Assembly (NCBI GenBank): GCA_023248365.1
Contig: JAHFER010000068.1
Location: forward strand, 1 to 7,019
DNA from: Nitrospirota bacterium
GTDB lineage: Bacteria; Nitrospirota; 9FT-COMBO-42-15; HDB-SIOI813
Length of the DNA: 7,019 nucleotides
Direction of reading: 5' to 3'
Positions within the stretch are counted from its first letter, which is position 1. Each line of letters opens with the position of its first letter. The position numbers and the translations under genes are program-made. The notes beneath the pieces were generated by a model. The model was not told the origin of the DNA. It searched no databases and saw only the letters and a list, made by a program, of their open reading frames with translations. Of the stretch, positions 1 to 5,633 are shown in pieces.

Positions 1-82
1 TCAGGCTTGCAACTTCGCTTACAGTATCCTGTTTCTCTACTGTAACGATGTTCTTTGCCATCACCCTTTTTACGGAAATCAT
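1..82 (-). CDS. CBS-domain protein, N-terminal fragment (runs off left edge)
   Basis: Reading leftward from an ATG at 82, 27 codons are open to the window edge. The peptide begins MISVKRVMAKNIVTVEKQDT and continues VSEVASL. This matches the opening of a CBS domain (V-K-x-V-M-x-K-N-I-V-T-V-x-x-x-D-T-V-x-E-V-A-x-L-M), a module that usually occurs in tandem and binds adenine nucleotides. The start is well supported: GGAGG lies 8 nt upstream of the ATG (plus-strand positions 91-95). An internal ATG at 61 has only AGGG immediately adjacent and would remove the first CBS strand. The gene lies 69 nt beyond the stop of the SUMF gene on the same strand and has its own promoter candidate. With only 27 residues visible, a stand-alone CBS-pair protein and a CBS domain fused to something else cannot be told apart. 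Confidence 0.6.
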   Translation of the reverse strand, partial: MISVKRVMAKNIVTVEKQDTVSEVASL

Positions 83-96
83 CTATTAATCCTCCA

Positions 97-126
97 TGAA
101 ATTGAATACTTGGGTATGGAATTTCA
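97..126. repeat. 30-bp dyad between promoter and ribosome site of the CBS gene
   Basis: TGAAATT (97-103) pairs with AATTTCA (120-126), and ATAC (106-109) pairs with GTAT (114-117). Only a 2-nt mismatch lies between the two stems and a 4-nt loop in the middle, so 11 of 13 arm positions pair. No U tract follows on either strand, so this is not a classic terminator. It spans the predicted transcription start and sits just before GGAGG, a position suited to a repressor operator or a 5'-leader hairpin. Confidence 0.45.
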
Positions 127-155
127 CAATAGCATGTAATTATTTTATTTGTCAA
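126..155 (-). promoter_or_regulatory. Promoter candidate for the CBS-domain gene
   Basis: On the minus strand a perfect -35 hexamer TTGACA (155-150) is followed after 18 nt by TATTGT (131-126), 4 of 6 matches to the -10 consensus. The -35 box overlaps the stop codon of the SUMF gene, so transcription would start near 119 and give a leader of about 37 nt. The inference rests on position and consensus alone. Confidence 0.4.
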
Positions 156-964
156 TAGGGTTTTTGCGCGGCCAGTCTGAATCCAAATTCCCTGCCCCTG
201 TCATCGGTTGTAAATCTGTAGCGGATTGCATTACGTATACCCCACGGCCCATTTAGCATCGCACCGCCCCGTACCACACGGTACTGTCCCCACTCCGGGC
301 CTATAGGATTCTTCTCAGGGTTCTTTTTGGGGCGGGCAGCATAATAATCACCATCATAAAAATCATTTACCCATTCCTGAACATTCCCGCACATATCGTA
401 AAGCCCAAGTGCGTTTGGCTTTTTCTGTCCTACAGGATGGGTCTTGAATTCTGAATTAATTTTAAACCAGGCGTAGTCTCCTAATTCCTTCTCATTATTC
501 AGCCCTGCCCACTCTTCTTTCTTTCCCCCGTCCCGTGCTGCATACTCCCACTCCGCCTCTGTCGGCAACCGGTAATTTCCACCTGTCATACGGTTGAGTT
601 TTTTTATAAACTCCTGCACATCAATATAGCTTACATTCTCTACAGGACAAGGATCGCAGTAAACAAAAGAAGATGGATTTTTTCCCATTACCGCCTTCCA
701 TTGTTTCTGAGTAACTTCATACTTTCCAATGTAAAAATCATCCACACAAACCTTATGCACAGGCTTCTCATCAGGATCTCCATCCCCTGGTACATCACCC
801 ATGTCAAAACACCCTCCTTTTACTAACACCATTCCATCCATTCCCGGCAGGTCTGATGTAACAGGTTCTTTCTTAACAGGCGCTTCTGCAAACGAGGCAG
901 TTGCGATTAATAATAAAAAAATAATAGGTGTCAGGCCTTGAAACTTGAATTTAAAATATTTCAA
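152..964 (-). CDS. Secreted SUMF1/FGE-sulfatase-domain protein, probably non-catalytic
   Basis: The 270-residue protein starts with a Sec-type signal peptide: a basic N-terminus, then the hydrophobic stretch LTPIIFLLLIATASFA at 11-26, with cleavage likely after Ala26. It has no lipobox. Residues 44-267 form one SUMF domain with the usual landmarks: GMVLVKGGCFDMG (44-56), the DEKPVHKV...YIGKYEVT block (65-85), YRLPTEAEWEYAAR (131-144), GLYDMCGNVQEW (187-198), VVRGGA (230-235) and EFGFRLA (259-265). The cysteine pair that formylglycine-generating enzymes carry just before the RYR segment is missing; this protein has GPWGIRNAIRYR (239-250). It is therefore unlikely to activate sulfatases, and a structural, binding or other enzymatic role in the periplasm is more likely. 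The start is TTG at 964, with GAGG 7 nt upstream, overlapping the anmK stop as TTGA, which implies coupled translation. Confidence 0.9.
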   Translation of the reverse strand: MKYFKFKFQGLTPIIFLLLIATASFAEAPVKKEPVTSDLPGMDGMVLVKGGCFDMGDVPGDGDPDEKPVHKVCVDDFYIGKYEVTQKQWKAVMGKNPSSFVYCDPCPVENVSYIDVQEFIKKLNRMTGGNYRLPTEAEWEYAARDGGKKEEWAGLNNEKELGDYAWFKINSEFKTHPVGQKKPNALGLYDMCGNVQEWVNDFYDGDYYAARPKKNPEKNPIGPEWGQYRVVRGGAMLNGPWGIRNAIRYRFTTDDRGREFGFRLAAQKPY

Positions 965-2121
965 AACATACCCTCTTCTTTAGTAAATGGAAAGGAAAAC
1001 TTCCCCAGTATCACTTTATGTCCTGCTCCTGTTGCAGACGGGATGTTTCCATGCAGATGGTTTAGAGTCCTATAACCAAGAACAGCAAAGCTGACTGCCT
1101 CCTTTGCCTGAGGAGGAATACCGTAGACAGAAATGTCATTTACAGCAATACCCTTTTCTTTAAACTTCGTACTGAGAAGCTCCATAAGAAATTTGTTCTT
1201 AGAACCGCCGCCTGTTACTATAACCTCATCAGGGCGGAACTTAATCAGGGAATTATATATAGTTCTGACCGTAAGATGTGTCAGCGTTGACATTATATCC
1301 TGAGGCTGAGTATTTATATATCTACTGAAAATATCCACCGCCATATCAGTTCCAAATAATTCTCTCCCTGTTGATTTTGGAGGCTTCTTCCTAAAGTAAT
1401 AATGTGATATGAGTTCATCTGACAATCTTCTTACAGGCTTTCCGGTTCTGGCAAATGAGCCATTGAAATCAAAAGTAAGTTGCCCGTTAGACCAGACTCT
1501 CATAGCTTCATCAAGAAGAGAATTGCCGGGCCCTGTGTCAAAAGCAATCAGATCATCTTTAGTATCTCTTATAATGCTTACATTAGCTATACCGCCGATA
1601 TTTAGAATCGCCCTTGAGGCGCCTGCCTTTTTAAAAAGCAGATAATCTGCCATAGGAACAAGAGGCGCCCCCTGCCCCCCTGCGGCCATGTCAGCCGTTC
1701 TGAAATCAGATATTGTCAATATACCTGTTCTCTCTGCAATTACTGATGCCTCGCCTATCTGGAGAGTTGAACCTGATCTTCTGCCAACAGGCGGACAATG
1801 GAATATGGTCTGACCATGAGATGCAACAGCATCAATATCTTCAATCTTGAAGCCTGTTTTTTTAAGGAGCGATGATACAGCTTTAGAAAAAACTTCTCCC
1901 AGTTTGAAATTCAATTTACAAATAAGTTCTGTGTCGCCATCGAATGCCTGCCGGATATTGTCTCTTAATGATTGTGGATATTTAATATGAAGATGGTGAA
2001 TTGATTTGAGGGCAATAGCATCTGATGCCGGTATTATGTCAACCAGTGCAGCATCCACACCATCGTGAGATGTGCCTGACATAAGGCCGATTATACGCGT
2101 AATTTTCTTTTTACCGGTCAT
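961..2121 (-). CDS. anmK: Anhydro-N-acetylmuramic acid kinase
   Basis: AnmK opens the 1,6-anhydro ring of anhMurNAc recovered from murein turnover and phosphorylates it with ATP, giving MurNAc-6-phosphate in the cytoplasm. Family motifs appear in order (numbered from the ATG at 2121): LMSGTSHDGVD phosphate-binding segment (13-23), SHGQTIFHCPP (101-111), DFRTADMAAGGQGAPLVP (139-156), NIGGIANV (174-181), DTGPGNSLLDEAM (195-207), VTGGGSKN (302-309), AKEAVSFAVLGY (339-350) and NIPSATGA (359-366). At 386 residues it is close to the roughly 370 usual for the family. The start is uncertain. ATG at 2121 gives MTGKKKITRIIGLMSGTS, a normal-length N-terminus, and overlaps the murQ stop by 11 nt. In-frame ATG 2133 and GTG 2148 would add 4 or 9 residues. 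The substitution SHDG for the common SLDG is minor. The next gene starts on its stop codon. Confidence 0.95.
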   Translation of the reverse strand: MTGKKKITRIIGLMSGTSHDGVDAALVDIIPASDAIALKSIHHLHIKYPQSLRDNIRQAFDGDTELICKLNFKLGEVFSKAVSSLLKKTGFKIEDIDAVASHGQTIFHCPPVGRRSGSTLQIGEASVIAERTGILTISDFRTADMAAGGQGAPLVPMADYLLFKKAGASRAILNIGGIANVSIIRDTKDDLIAFDTGPGNSLLDEAMRVWSNGQLTFDFNGSFARTGKPVRRLSDELISHYYFRKKPPKSTGRELFGTDMAVDIFSRYINTQPQDIMSTLTHLTVRTIYNSLIKFRPDEVIVTGGGSKNKFLMELLSTKFKEKGIAVNDISVYGIPPQAKEAVSFAVLGYRTLNHLHGNIPSATGAGHKVILGKFSFPFTKEEGMF

Positions 2122-2983
2122 ATTCCAGTGCATCCCTGAGTGAACCACCGGCTATTTCCAAAAACTTTATTGCCTCTTCCCGACTAAGTCTTTTCATATA
2201 GATTAATACCGCTATCTTTGCATTTCCACCGGATTTATCAAGTAGCGCCTCTGCTTCATCCATTCTGCATCCTGTAATATCCCGGATTATCCTCATTGCA
2301 CGGTCTTTCAATTTTGTGTTAGAGGGGATCACATCAATCATGTACCCCTTATAAACCTTGCCCAGTTTAATCATTACAGCAGTAGAAATCACATTAAGCA
2401 CCATCTTTGTGGCGGTCCCTGCCTTAAGCCTTGTAGACCCTGCAACAATCTCAGGACCAACCAGCAATTTTATTACCCCATCAAGAAAGTCATATTCCAC
2501 ATCATTACAGGCTAAGAGCCAGCATACCGCACCAAGCCTCTTTCCTTCTCTCAGGGCAGAAATGGTAAAAGGCGTCCTGCCGCTTGCAGATATCCCTAAC
2601 AGCATATCCCCTGCACGTATTCCTGCAACAGCCCTGGCTCCTGCATCAACATCATCTTCCGCACCCTCAACAGCATCTGTAAGGGCCTTCTCCCCGCCTG
2701 CGATTATCCCTTTTACAATATCTGATGATACACCAAACGTAGGCGGTATCTCTGACGCATCAAGCACACCAAGCCTCCCGCTTGTACCTGCACCTATGTA
2801 TATAAGACTCCTGCCTGATTTTATTGTTTTCACTGCATCGGCTATAGTCCTCTCAACAAAATCACTTGAAGCTTTCACAGCCTCCACTACAGATTCATTC
2901 TCCTCATTCATGATACGGATTATATCCTGCAGAGGAAGGGCATCAATATCTTTTGATTTTGGGTTTATGTCTTCTGTGAGCAT
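2111..2983 (-). CDS. murQ: N-acetylmuramic acid 6-phosphate etherase
   Basis: MurQ cleaves the D-lactyl ether of MurNAc-6-P to give GlcNAc-6-P and D-lactate, the step after AnmK. The 290 residues match the family length. An SIS sugar-isomerase fold is evident: IYIGAGTSGRLGVLDASEIPPTFG (61-84), LGISASGRTPFT (129-140) and STRLKAGTATKMVLN (183-197). The two acidic residues known as Glu83 and Glu114 in E. coli correspond by motif and spacing to Glu78 (in DASE) and Glu109 (in EGAED), so the enzyme should be active. The C-terminal part (about 225-290) is the usual helical bundle. The start is ATG 2983 with GGAG 10 nt upstream. It is the first gene of the murQ-anmK-SUMF unit and lies 30 nt after the upstream toxin gene. 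Confidence 0.97.
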   Translation of the reverse strand: MLTEDINPKSKDIDALPLQDIIRIMNEENESVVEAVKASSDFVERTIADAVKTIKSGRSLIYIGAGTSGRLGVLDASEIPPTFGVSSDIVKGIIAGGEKALTDAVEGAEDDVDAGARAVAGIRAGDMLLGISASGRTPFTISALREGKRLGAVCWLLACNDVEYDFLDGVIKLLVGPEIVAGSTRLKAGTATKMVLNVISTAVMIKLGKVYKGYMIDVIPSNTKLKDRAMRIIRDITGCRMDEAEALLDKSGGNAKIAVLIYMKRLSREEAIKFLEIAGGSLRDALEYDR

Positions 2984-3004
2984 GAACGTATTTCTCCGAA
3001 AGGC

Positions 3005-3010
3005 ATTATA
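3005..3010 (-). promoter_or_regulatory. Possible -10 box for murQ
   Basis: A perfect TATAAT reads on the minus strand at 3010-3005, in the 30-nt gap between the toxin stop and the murQ ATG. It would give a leader of about 15 nt containing GGAG. No convincing -35 hexamer is found inside the toxin gene at the expected distance, so read-through from the TA promoter is the alternative. Confidence 0.3.
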
Positions 3011-3013
3011 ATA

Positions 3014-3328
3014 TCATAGCCGCTCTTCTTGTTTTCTTAGATCATTTAGATTGCCCGTGAAATTTCGTTTACTATGAATCAGTGCAAGAACCTGCACACC
3101 TTTTGGAAGCACTTCGTAGATAAGACGGTAAGAATAAATAAAAAGTTCTCTTATATTTGGATCGCCTATTTCCGGAACAATCCTCCCGATTTCAGGAAAG
3201 TGTTTTAGGTTCCCGGATTTATCAACAATATCTTGCGATACCTTCTGAGCGTAATATTTAGAATCCCTCGCGATATAATCATGAATGTCCTTTAAATCAA
3301 GCTTAGCAGGGATAGTCCACTTTACCAC
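3014..3328 (-). CDS. RelE/ParE-family type II toxin
   Basis: This 104-residue basic protein has the compact RelE/ParE fold signature: an N-terminal strand with an amphipathic helix (VKWTIPAKLDLKDIHDYIARD, starting at 2), the KHFPEIGRIVPEIGDPNIRELF block (42-63), then YSYRLIYEVLPKGVQVLALIHSKRNF (65-90), which forms the terminal beta strands. Members act either as mRNA interferases (RelE) or as gyrase poisons (ParE). The sequence alone does not decide, although the ..R-E-L...YRLIYEV....V.VL.LIH.R.F pattern is closest to the ParE/RelE stabilisation-toxin group. Translation begins at GTG 3328, overlapping the antitoxin stop by 7 nt (GTGGTAA), so toxin synthesis is coupled to antitoxin translation. 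Its stop lies 30 nt before murQ, and transcription could continue into the murein-recycling genes. Confidence 0.85.
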   Translation of the reverse strand: MVKWTIPAKLDLKDIHDYIARDSKYYAQKVSQDIVDKSGNLKHFPEIGRIVPEIGDPNIRELFIYSYRLIYEVLPKGVQVLALIHSKRNFTGNLNDLRKQEERL

Positions 3329-3501
3329 GATTGCATCTCTCTCTTCAGGTCTTCTATAGATATAGTCTCACCTTGTTCCGCCGCTTCTTTACCTTTTTTT
3401 ATCTTATCAATTACGTAAAGCTCGTACATTATGTCGTCAATGCTTGCCGATTCAGGCAATCTTGAAATCGCATTGATTGCCTCATGTTTTAAAGATTCCA
3501 T
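3322..3501 (-). CDS. Type II antitoxin of the RelE/ParE pair
   Basis: The protein has 59 residues. It resembles the small antitoxins that precede ParE/RelE toxins and share a LPxxAxxDDIMYELYV..KI..G...AxxGxxxSxEDLKREM pattern; here ISRLPESASIDDIMYELYVI spans 12-31 and ETISIEDLKREM spans 45-56. The first half probably binds DNA or dimerises, and the acidic C-terminal helix probably wraps the toxin. The start is decided by the ribosome site: ATG 3501 is preceded by AAAGGAGG at 8 nt spacing. The open frame extends upstream to 3543, but that extension lies across the Shine-Dalgarno sequence and shows no family resemblance. The assignment rests on pattern recall and on the overlapping toxin gene. 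Confidence 0.78.
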   Translation of the reverse strand: MESLKHEAINAISRLPESASIDDIMYELYVIDKIKKGKEAAEQGETISIEDLKREMQSW

Positions 3502-3565
3502 TAACCGCACCTCCTTTGTTTGCACTATATAACTATTTTCCAATTTTTACATGTGCAATCACTTC

Positions 3566-3574
3566 ATTATAACA
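3566..3574 (-). promoter_or_regulatory. Extended -10 promoter candidate for the TA pair
   Basis: The minus strand reads TGTTATAAT (3574-3566), a perfect -10 with the TGn extension that can compensate for a weak -35. The start point would be near 3559, leaving a leader of about 58 nt. Within that leader, TGCAC (3521-3525) and GTGCA (3553-3557) form a spaced inverted repeat that could be an autoregulatory operator, as is usual for type II TA promoters. That role is inference. Confidence 0.4.
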
Positions 3575-3684
3575 GTCTCAAATCCCCTTTTAAAACTGGA
3601 CTAATTATTAATTAATCTGTATGGGTTGTCAACCATTCCAACAAATAATTTTTCGCCCAAAGGCAAAATTGTTCGCTAATAAAT

Positions 3685-3712
3685 TTGCTTTCATGCAAAA
3701 TTATTATATAAT
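3685..3712 (+). promoter_or_regulatory. Promoter of the DUF4143 ATPase gene, predicting a leaderless transcript
   Basis: TTGCTT (3685-3690), a 16-nt spacer and a perfect TATAAT (3707-3712) lie immediately before the ATG at 3718. Transcription would begin at about 3718-3720, at or next to the start codon, and no Shine-Dalgarno sequence lies between. A short dyad TTTGC/GCAAA (3684-3688 and 3695-3699) overlaps the -35 and could be a binding site. Confidence 0.5.
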
Positions 3713-3717
3713 GTCTT

Positions 3718-4890
3718 ATGTTGAAAGAACGGTATCTGACGCCTTTTATTGTGGAAGACCTTAAGGATAAAATGGTATTTGTCGGCGGTCCACGCCAGGT
3801 CGGAAAGACAACCCTCTGCCGCAGTTTCATCGCTGCCCATTTCAATAACCATGCATACTATAACTGGGACAACAGGGGGGACAGGAAGGCCATTGCCGCA
3901 TCAGCCTGGCCTGGAGATGTTGAACTTCTCATTTTTGATGAAATTCATAAATACAGGCAGTGGAAGGGCCTTATAAAGGGAGAATACGATAAACTGAAAG
4001 ATACCTACAAATTCCTTGTTACCGGCAGCACACGGCTTGACCTTTACCGGCGTGGAGGCGACTCACTGCAGGGGAGGTACCATTATTACAGGCTCCATCC
4101 GTTTACGCTCGCTGAGATTGAAGGACTTACCTATAAGGAATCCATATTTAAAGAATTGCAGGTAGGTCGTAGCTTCCATCAGGATGCTGTGGACAAACTT
4201 GATACCTTCGGCGGCTTCCCTGAGCCTTTTATGAGGCAGGATAAGCGGCGACTGAGACGCTGGCACAATGAGAAGATCGAGCGAATGTTCCGTGAAGACA
4301 TAATGGATGTCCAGGCAATACGGGACATCGGAAGTATGAAACTTTTGAGTGATATCCTGCCGCTTAGAGCCGGCTCTCTCCTTTCAATAAACTCTATCAG
4401 GGAGGACATTGGAGTAAGCTTTCGTGCTGTAGCCCACTGGATGGATATTCTCGAGGCGTTTTACTATCACTTCAGGATTTACCCGTATACTGCAAAAAAA
4501 ATCCGTTCTCTTAAAAAAGAACCCAAACTCTACTTATGGGACTGGTCAGAGGTAGAGGATGAGTCTGCCCGTTTTGAGAACCTCATAGCCGCTCATCTCC
4601 TGAAATTCGTTCATTTTATAAGCGATTATGAAGGATACAAAGCAGAGTTGTATTTTTTGCGTGATGTTGACAAGCGTGAAGTTGATTTCCTTGTTGCTAT
4701 AGACCGCAAACCCTGGTTTGCAGTTGAGGTAAAGCTTAATGATACCACTCTGTCTCCACATCTCCTCTACTTTAAGGAAAGGCTGTCAATCCCTTATATT
4801 TATCAGGTGGTAAAGAAGAGTCCTGTAGACAGGCGTGAGAAGGGTGCAAGAATTATATCAGCCGGAAAATTCCTTTCCTGCTTCATATAG
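3718..4890 (+). CDS. AAA ATPase with C-terminal DUF4143 (nuclease-like) domain
   Basis: The protein has 390 residues in the usual two-part layout. The N-terminal AAA domain shows Walker A GGPRQVGKTT (23-32), Walker B LLIFDEIHKYRQWK (70-83), the sensor-like VTGSTRLDLYRRGGDSLQGR (101-120) and the RLHPFTLAEI segment (125-134) typical of this family. A winged-helix-like middle (about 205-255, with the SLLSINSIREDIGVSFRAVAHWMDIL pattern) follows. The C-terminal DUF4143 part carries FENLIAAHLLKF (286-297), EVDFLV (321-326) and WFAVEVK (333-339). These give the E287 - D323 - E337-x-K339 arrangement of PD-(D/E)xK nucleases. The cellular role of the family is not established; members are scattered singletons in bacteria and archaea, often in accessory regions. 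The gene is monocistronic, divergent from the TA pair, lacks a ribosome site, and overlaps the RDD gene tail-to-tail by 8 nt. Confidence 0.93.
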   Translation: MLKERYLTPFIVEDLKDKMVFVGGPRQVGKTTLCRSFIAAHFNNHAYYNWDNRGDRKAIAASAWPGDVELLIFDEIHKYRQWKGLIKGEYDKLKDTYKFLVTGSTRLDLYRRGGDSLQGRYHYYRLHPFTLAEIEGLTYKESIFKELQVGRSFHQDAVDKLDTFGGFPEPFMRQDKRRLRRWHNEKIERMFREDIMDVQAIRDIGSMKLLSDILPLRAGSLLSINSIREDIGVSFRAVAHWMDILEAFYYHFRIYPYTAKKIRSLKKEPKLYLWDWSEVEDESARFENLIAAHLLKFVHFISDYEGYKAELYFLRDVDKREVDFLVAIDRKPWFAVEVKLNDTTLSPHLLYFKERLSIPYIYQVVKKSPVDRREKGARIISAGKFLSCFI

Positions 4891-5437
4891 ATTTCTCATA
4901 TATCTTTGAAAATACAACCAATGATAGACACCCGATAAAGAAGATTATTGCAGCAATAACGCGAATATATCCGATCCTGTTATGAGATATTACAAATTTA
5001 CCATCACGATCCCAGGATGTTATACCTTCTCTTGAAAGAGTTTTGTATGAAATAATAAGGGTTATAAGCGATGCAAAAGGAAAACCTAATCCAAGCCCTT
5101 TCCACCATACTGAAAAGCTGCGGTTGAAGGCATTTGAAAATGATAATTTCTCTTCCACAGATGATCGTAATGTGATCCTGAATAACGATTTCCCCGGCGT
5201 ACTGCCCCAGAAGGACAATAAACTTGCTTCCACAAAAACCCAGATGAAGGTTAATAAAACACCAAGAACAATTTCCGGCATATTTAATATTGATGGTACA
5301 ATACCGCCCAATATGAAAACCGCAGGAATTGAAAATAAATACATATCAAACATCCTGGCCCCATACCGGACCCAGGGACGAACCTGAGACACTTCTTCCA
5401 TGTTCAACTCTGCTGTAACCCCATTTCTTTCACTCAT
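4883..5437 (-). CDS. RDD-family inner-membrane protein
   Basis: This is a 184-residue integral membrane protein. The RDD signature sits at its start, RPWVRYGARMFDMYLF (20-35), just before the first membrane segment, and the second family landmark WGSTPGKSLFRITL (77-90) follows helix two. Predicted membrane segments are about 31-51, 54-76, 112-131 and 157-177, and a short charged loop (138-156) precedes the last. RDD proteins are poorly characterised, and some have been linked to ion or solute transport; no substrate can be named. The start ATG 5437 has AAGGA 8 nt upstream and overlaps the stop of a 28-codon ORF as ATGA. The 3' end overlaps the convergent ATPase gene by 8 nt, leaving no room for a terminator between them. 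Confidence 0.87.
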   Translation of the reverse strand: MSERNGVTAELNMEEVSQVRPWVRYGARMFDMYLFSIPAVFILGGIVPSILNMPEIVLGVLLTFIWVFVEASLLSFWGSTPGKSLFRITLRSSVEEKLSFSNAFNRSFSVWWKGLGLGFPFASLITLIISYKTLSREGITSWDRDGKFVISHNRIGYIRVIAAIIFFIGCLSLVVFSKIYEKSI

Positions 5438-5520
5438 AGTGCAATCCTTTTTAAAATCCTGCCGGCTGATGGGGACTTCACAAAATAATATTGCATGTCG
5501 GACTCGGGTATTGTTGGCAT
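5434..5520 (-). CDS. 28-residue ORF coupled to the RDD gene
   Basis: An ORF too short for ordinary gene calling runs from ATG 5520 to TGA 5434 and encodes MPTIPESDMQ followed by YYFVKSPSAGRILKRIAL. Two features argue for translation. A strong AAGGAGG lies 5 nt before the ATG (plus-strand 5526-5532), better than the RDD gene's own site. The stop codon also shares bases with the RDD start (ATGA), the layout of translational coupling. It could be a small protein, a leader peptide that sets RDD translation, or the remnant of a truncated gene. No family is recognised, and no attenuator hairpin is evident inside it. Confidence 0.38.
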   Translation of the reverse strand: MPTIPESDMQYYFVKSPSAGRILKRIAL

Positions 5521-5554
5521 TATGGCCTCCTTATATCTCTGGCAATCCATCCTC

Positions 5555-5620
5555 ATAACGTCGGGACTCACTGGCGGAGCGAAGCAGAGTCCAGTGGCGT
5601 CCAGTGGAGTGATTCGTTAT
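5555..5620 (-). repeat. attC-like imperfect palindrome (possible integron recombination site)
   Basis: This is a 66-bp imperfect palindrome. The outer arms ATAACG (5555-5560) and CGTTAT (5615-5620) pair. Short unpaired spacers follow (TCGGG and GATT). The inner arms ACTCACTGG (5566-5574) and CCAGTGGAGT (5601-5610) then pair except for one extra base in the right arm. The variable centre spans 5575-5600. This is the layout of an attC site: R'' ending AAC, R' beginning GTT, unpaired central spacers, L arms with an extrahelical base, and a terminal variable loop. Read on the minus strand, the extra C of the arm near 5605 corresponds to the extrahelical G of the folded bottom strand. The site begins 13 nt after the stop of the BrnT-partner gene, where a cassette attC belongs. 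No integrase, attI or second attC is in the window. Other readings are a REP-like hairpin or a terminator-like structure without a U tract. Confidence 0.45.
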
Positions 5621-5633
5621 ATATCAGCAATTA

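Noticed and set aside
152..964. Annotation as an active sulfatase-modifying (formylglycine-generating) enzyme
   Set aside because: The paired catalytic cysteines are absent and no sulfatase gene is nearby, so only the fold is claimed.
2358..3011. Long plus-strand open frame (217 codons) opposite murQ
   Set aside because: It is the antisense shadow of murQ, whose motifs are unmistakable. The translation is low-complexity Ser/Ala/Thr/Pro with no domain pattern.
3612..3845. Minus-strand frame of 77 codons overlapping the ATPase start
   Set aside because: Half of it is antisense to the Walker A region of the ATPase, and the rest is AT-rich intergenic sequence with no protein pattern.
5043..5387. 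Plus-strand frame of 114 codons
   Set aside because: It lies wholly opposite the RDD membrane-protein gene, has no ribosome site, and shows no family pattern.
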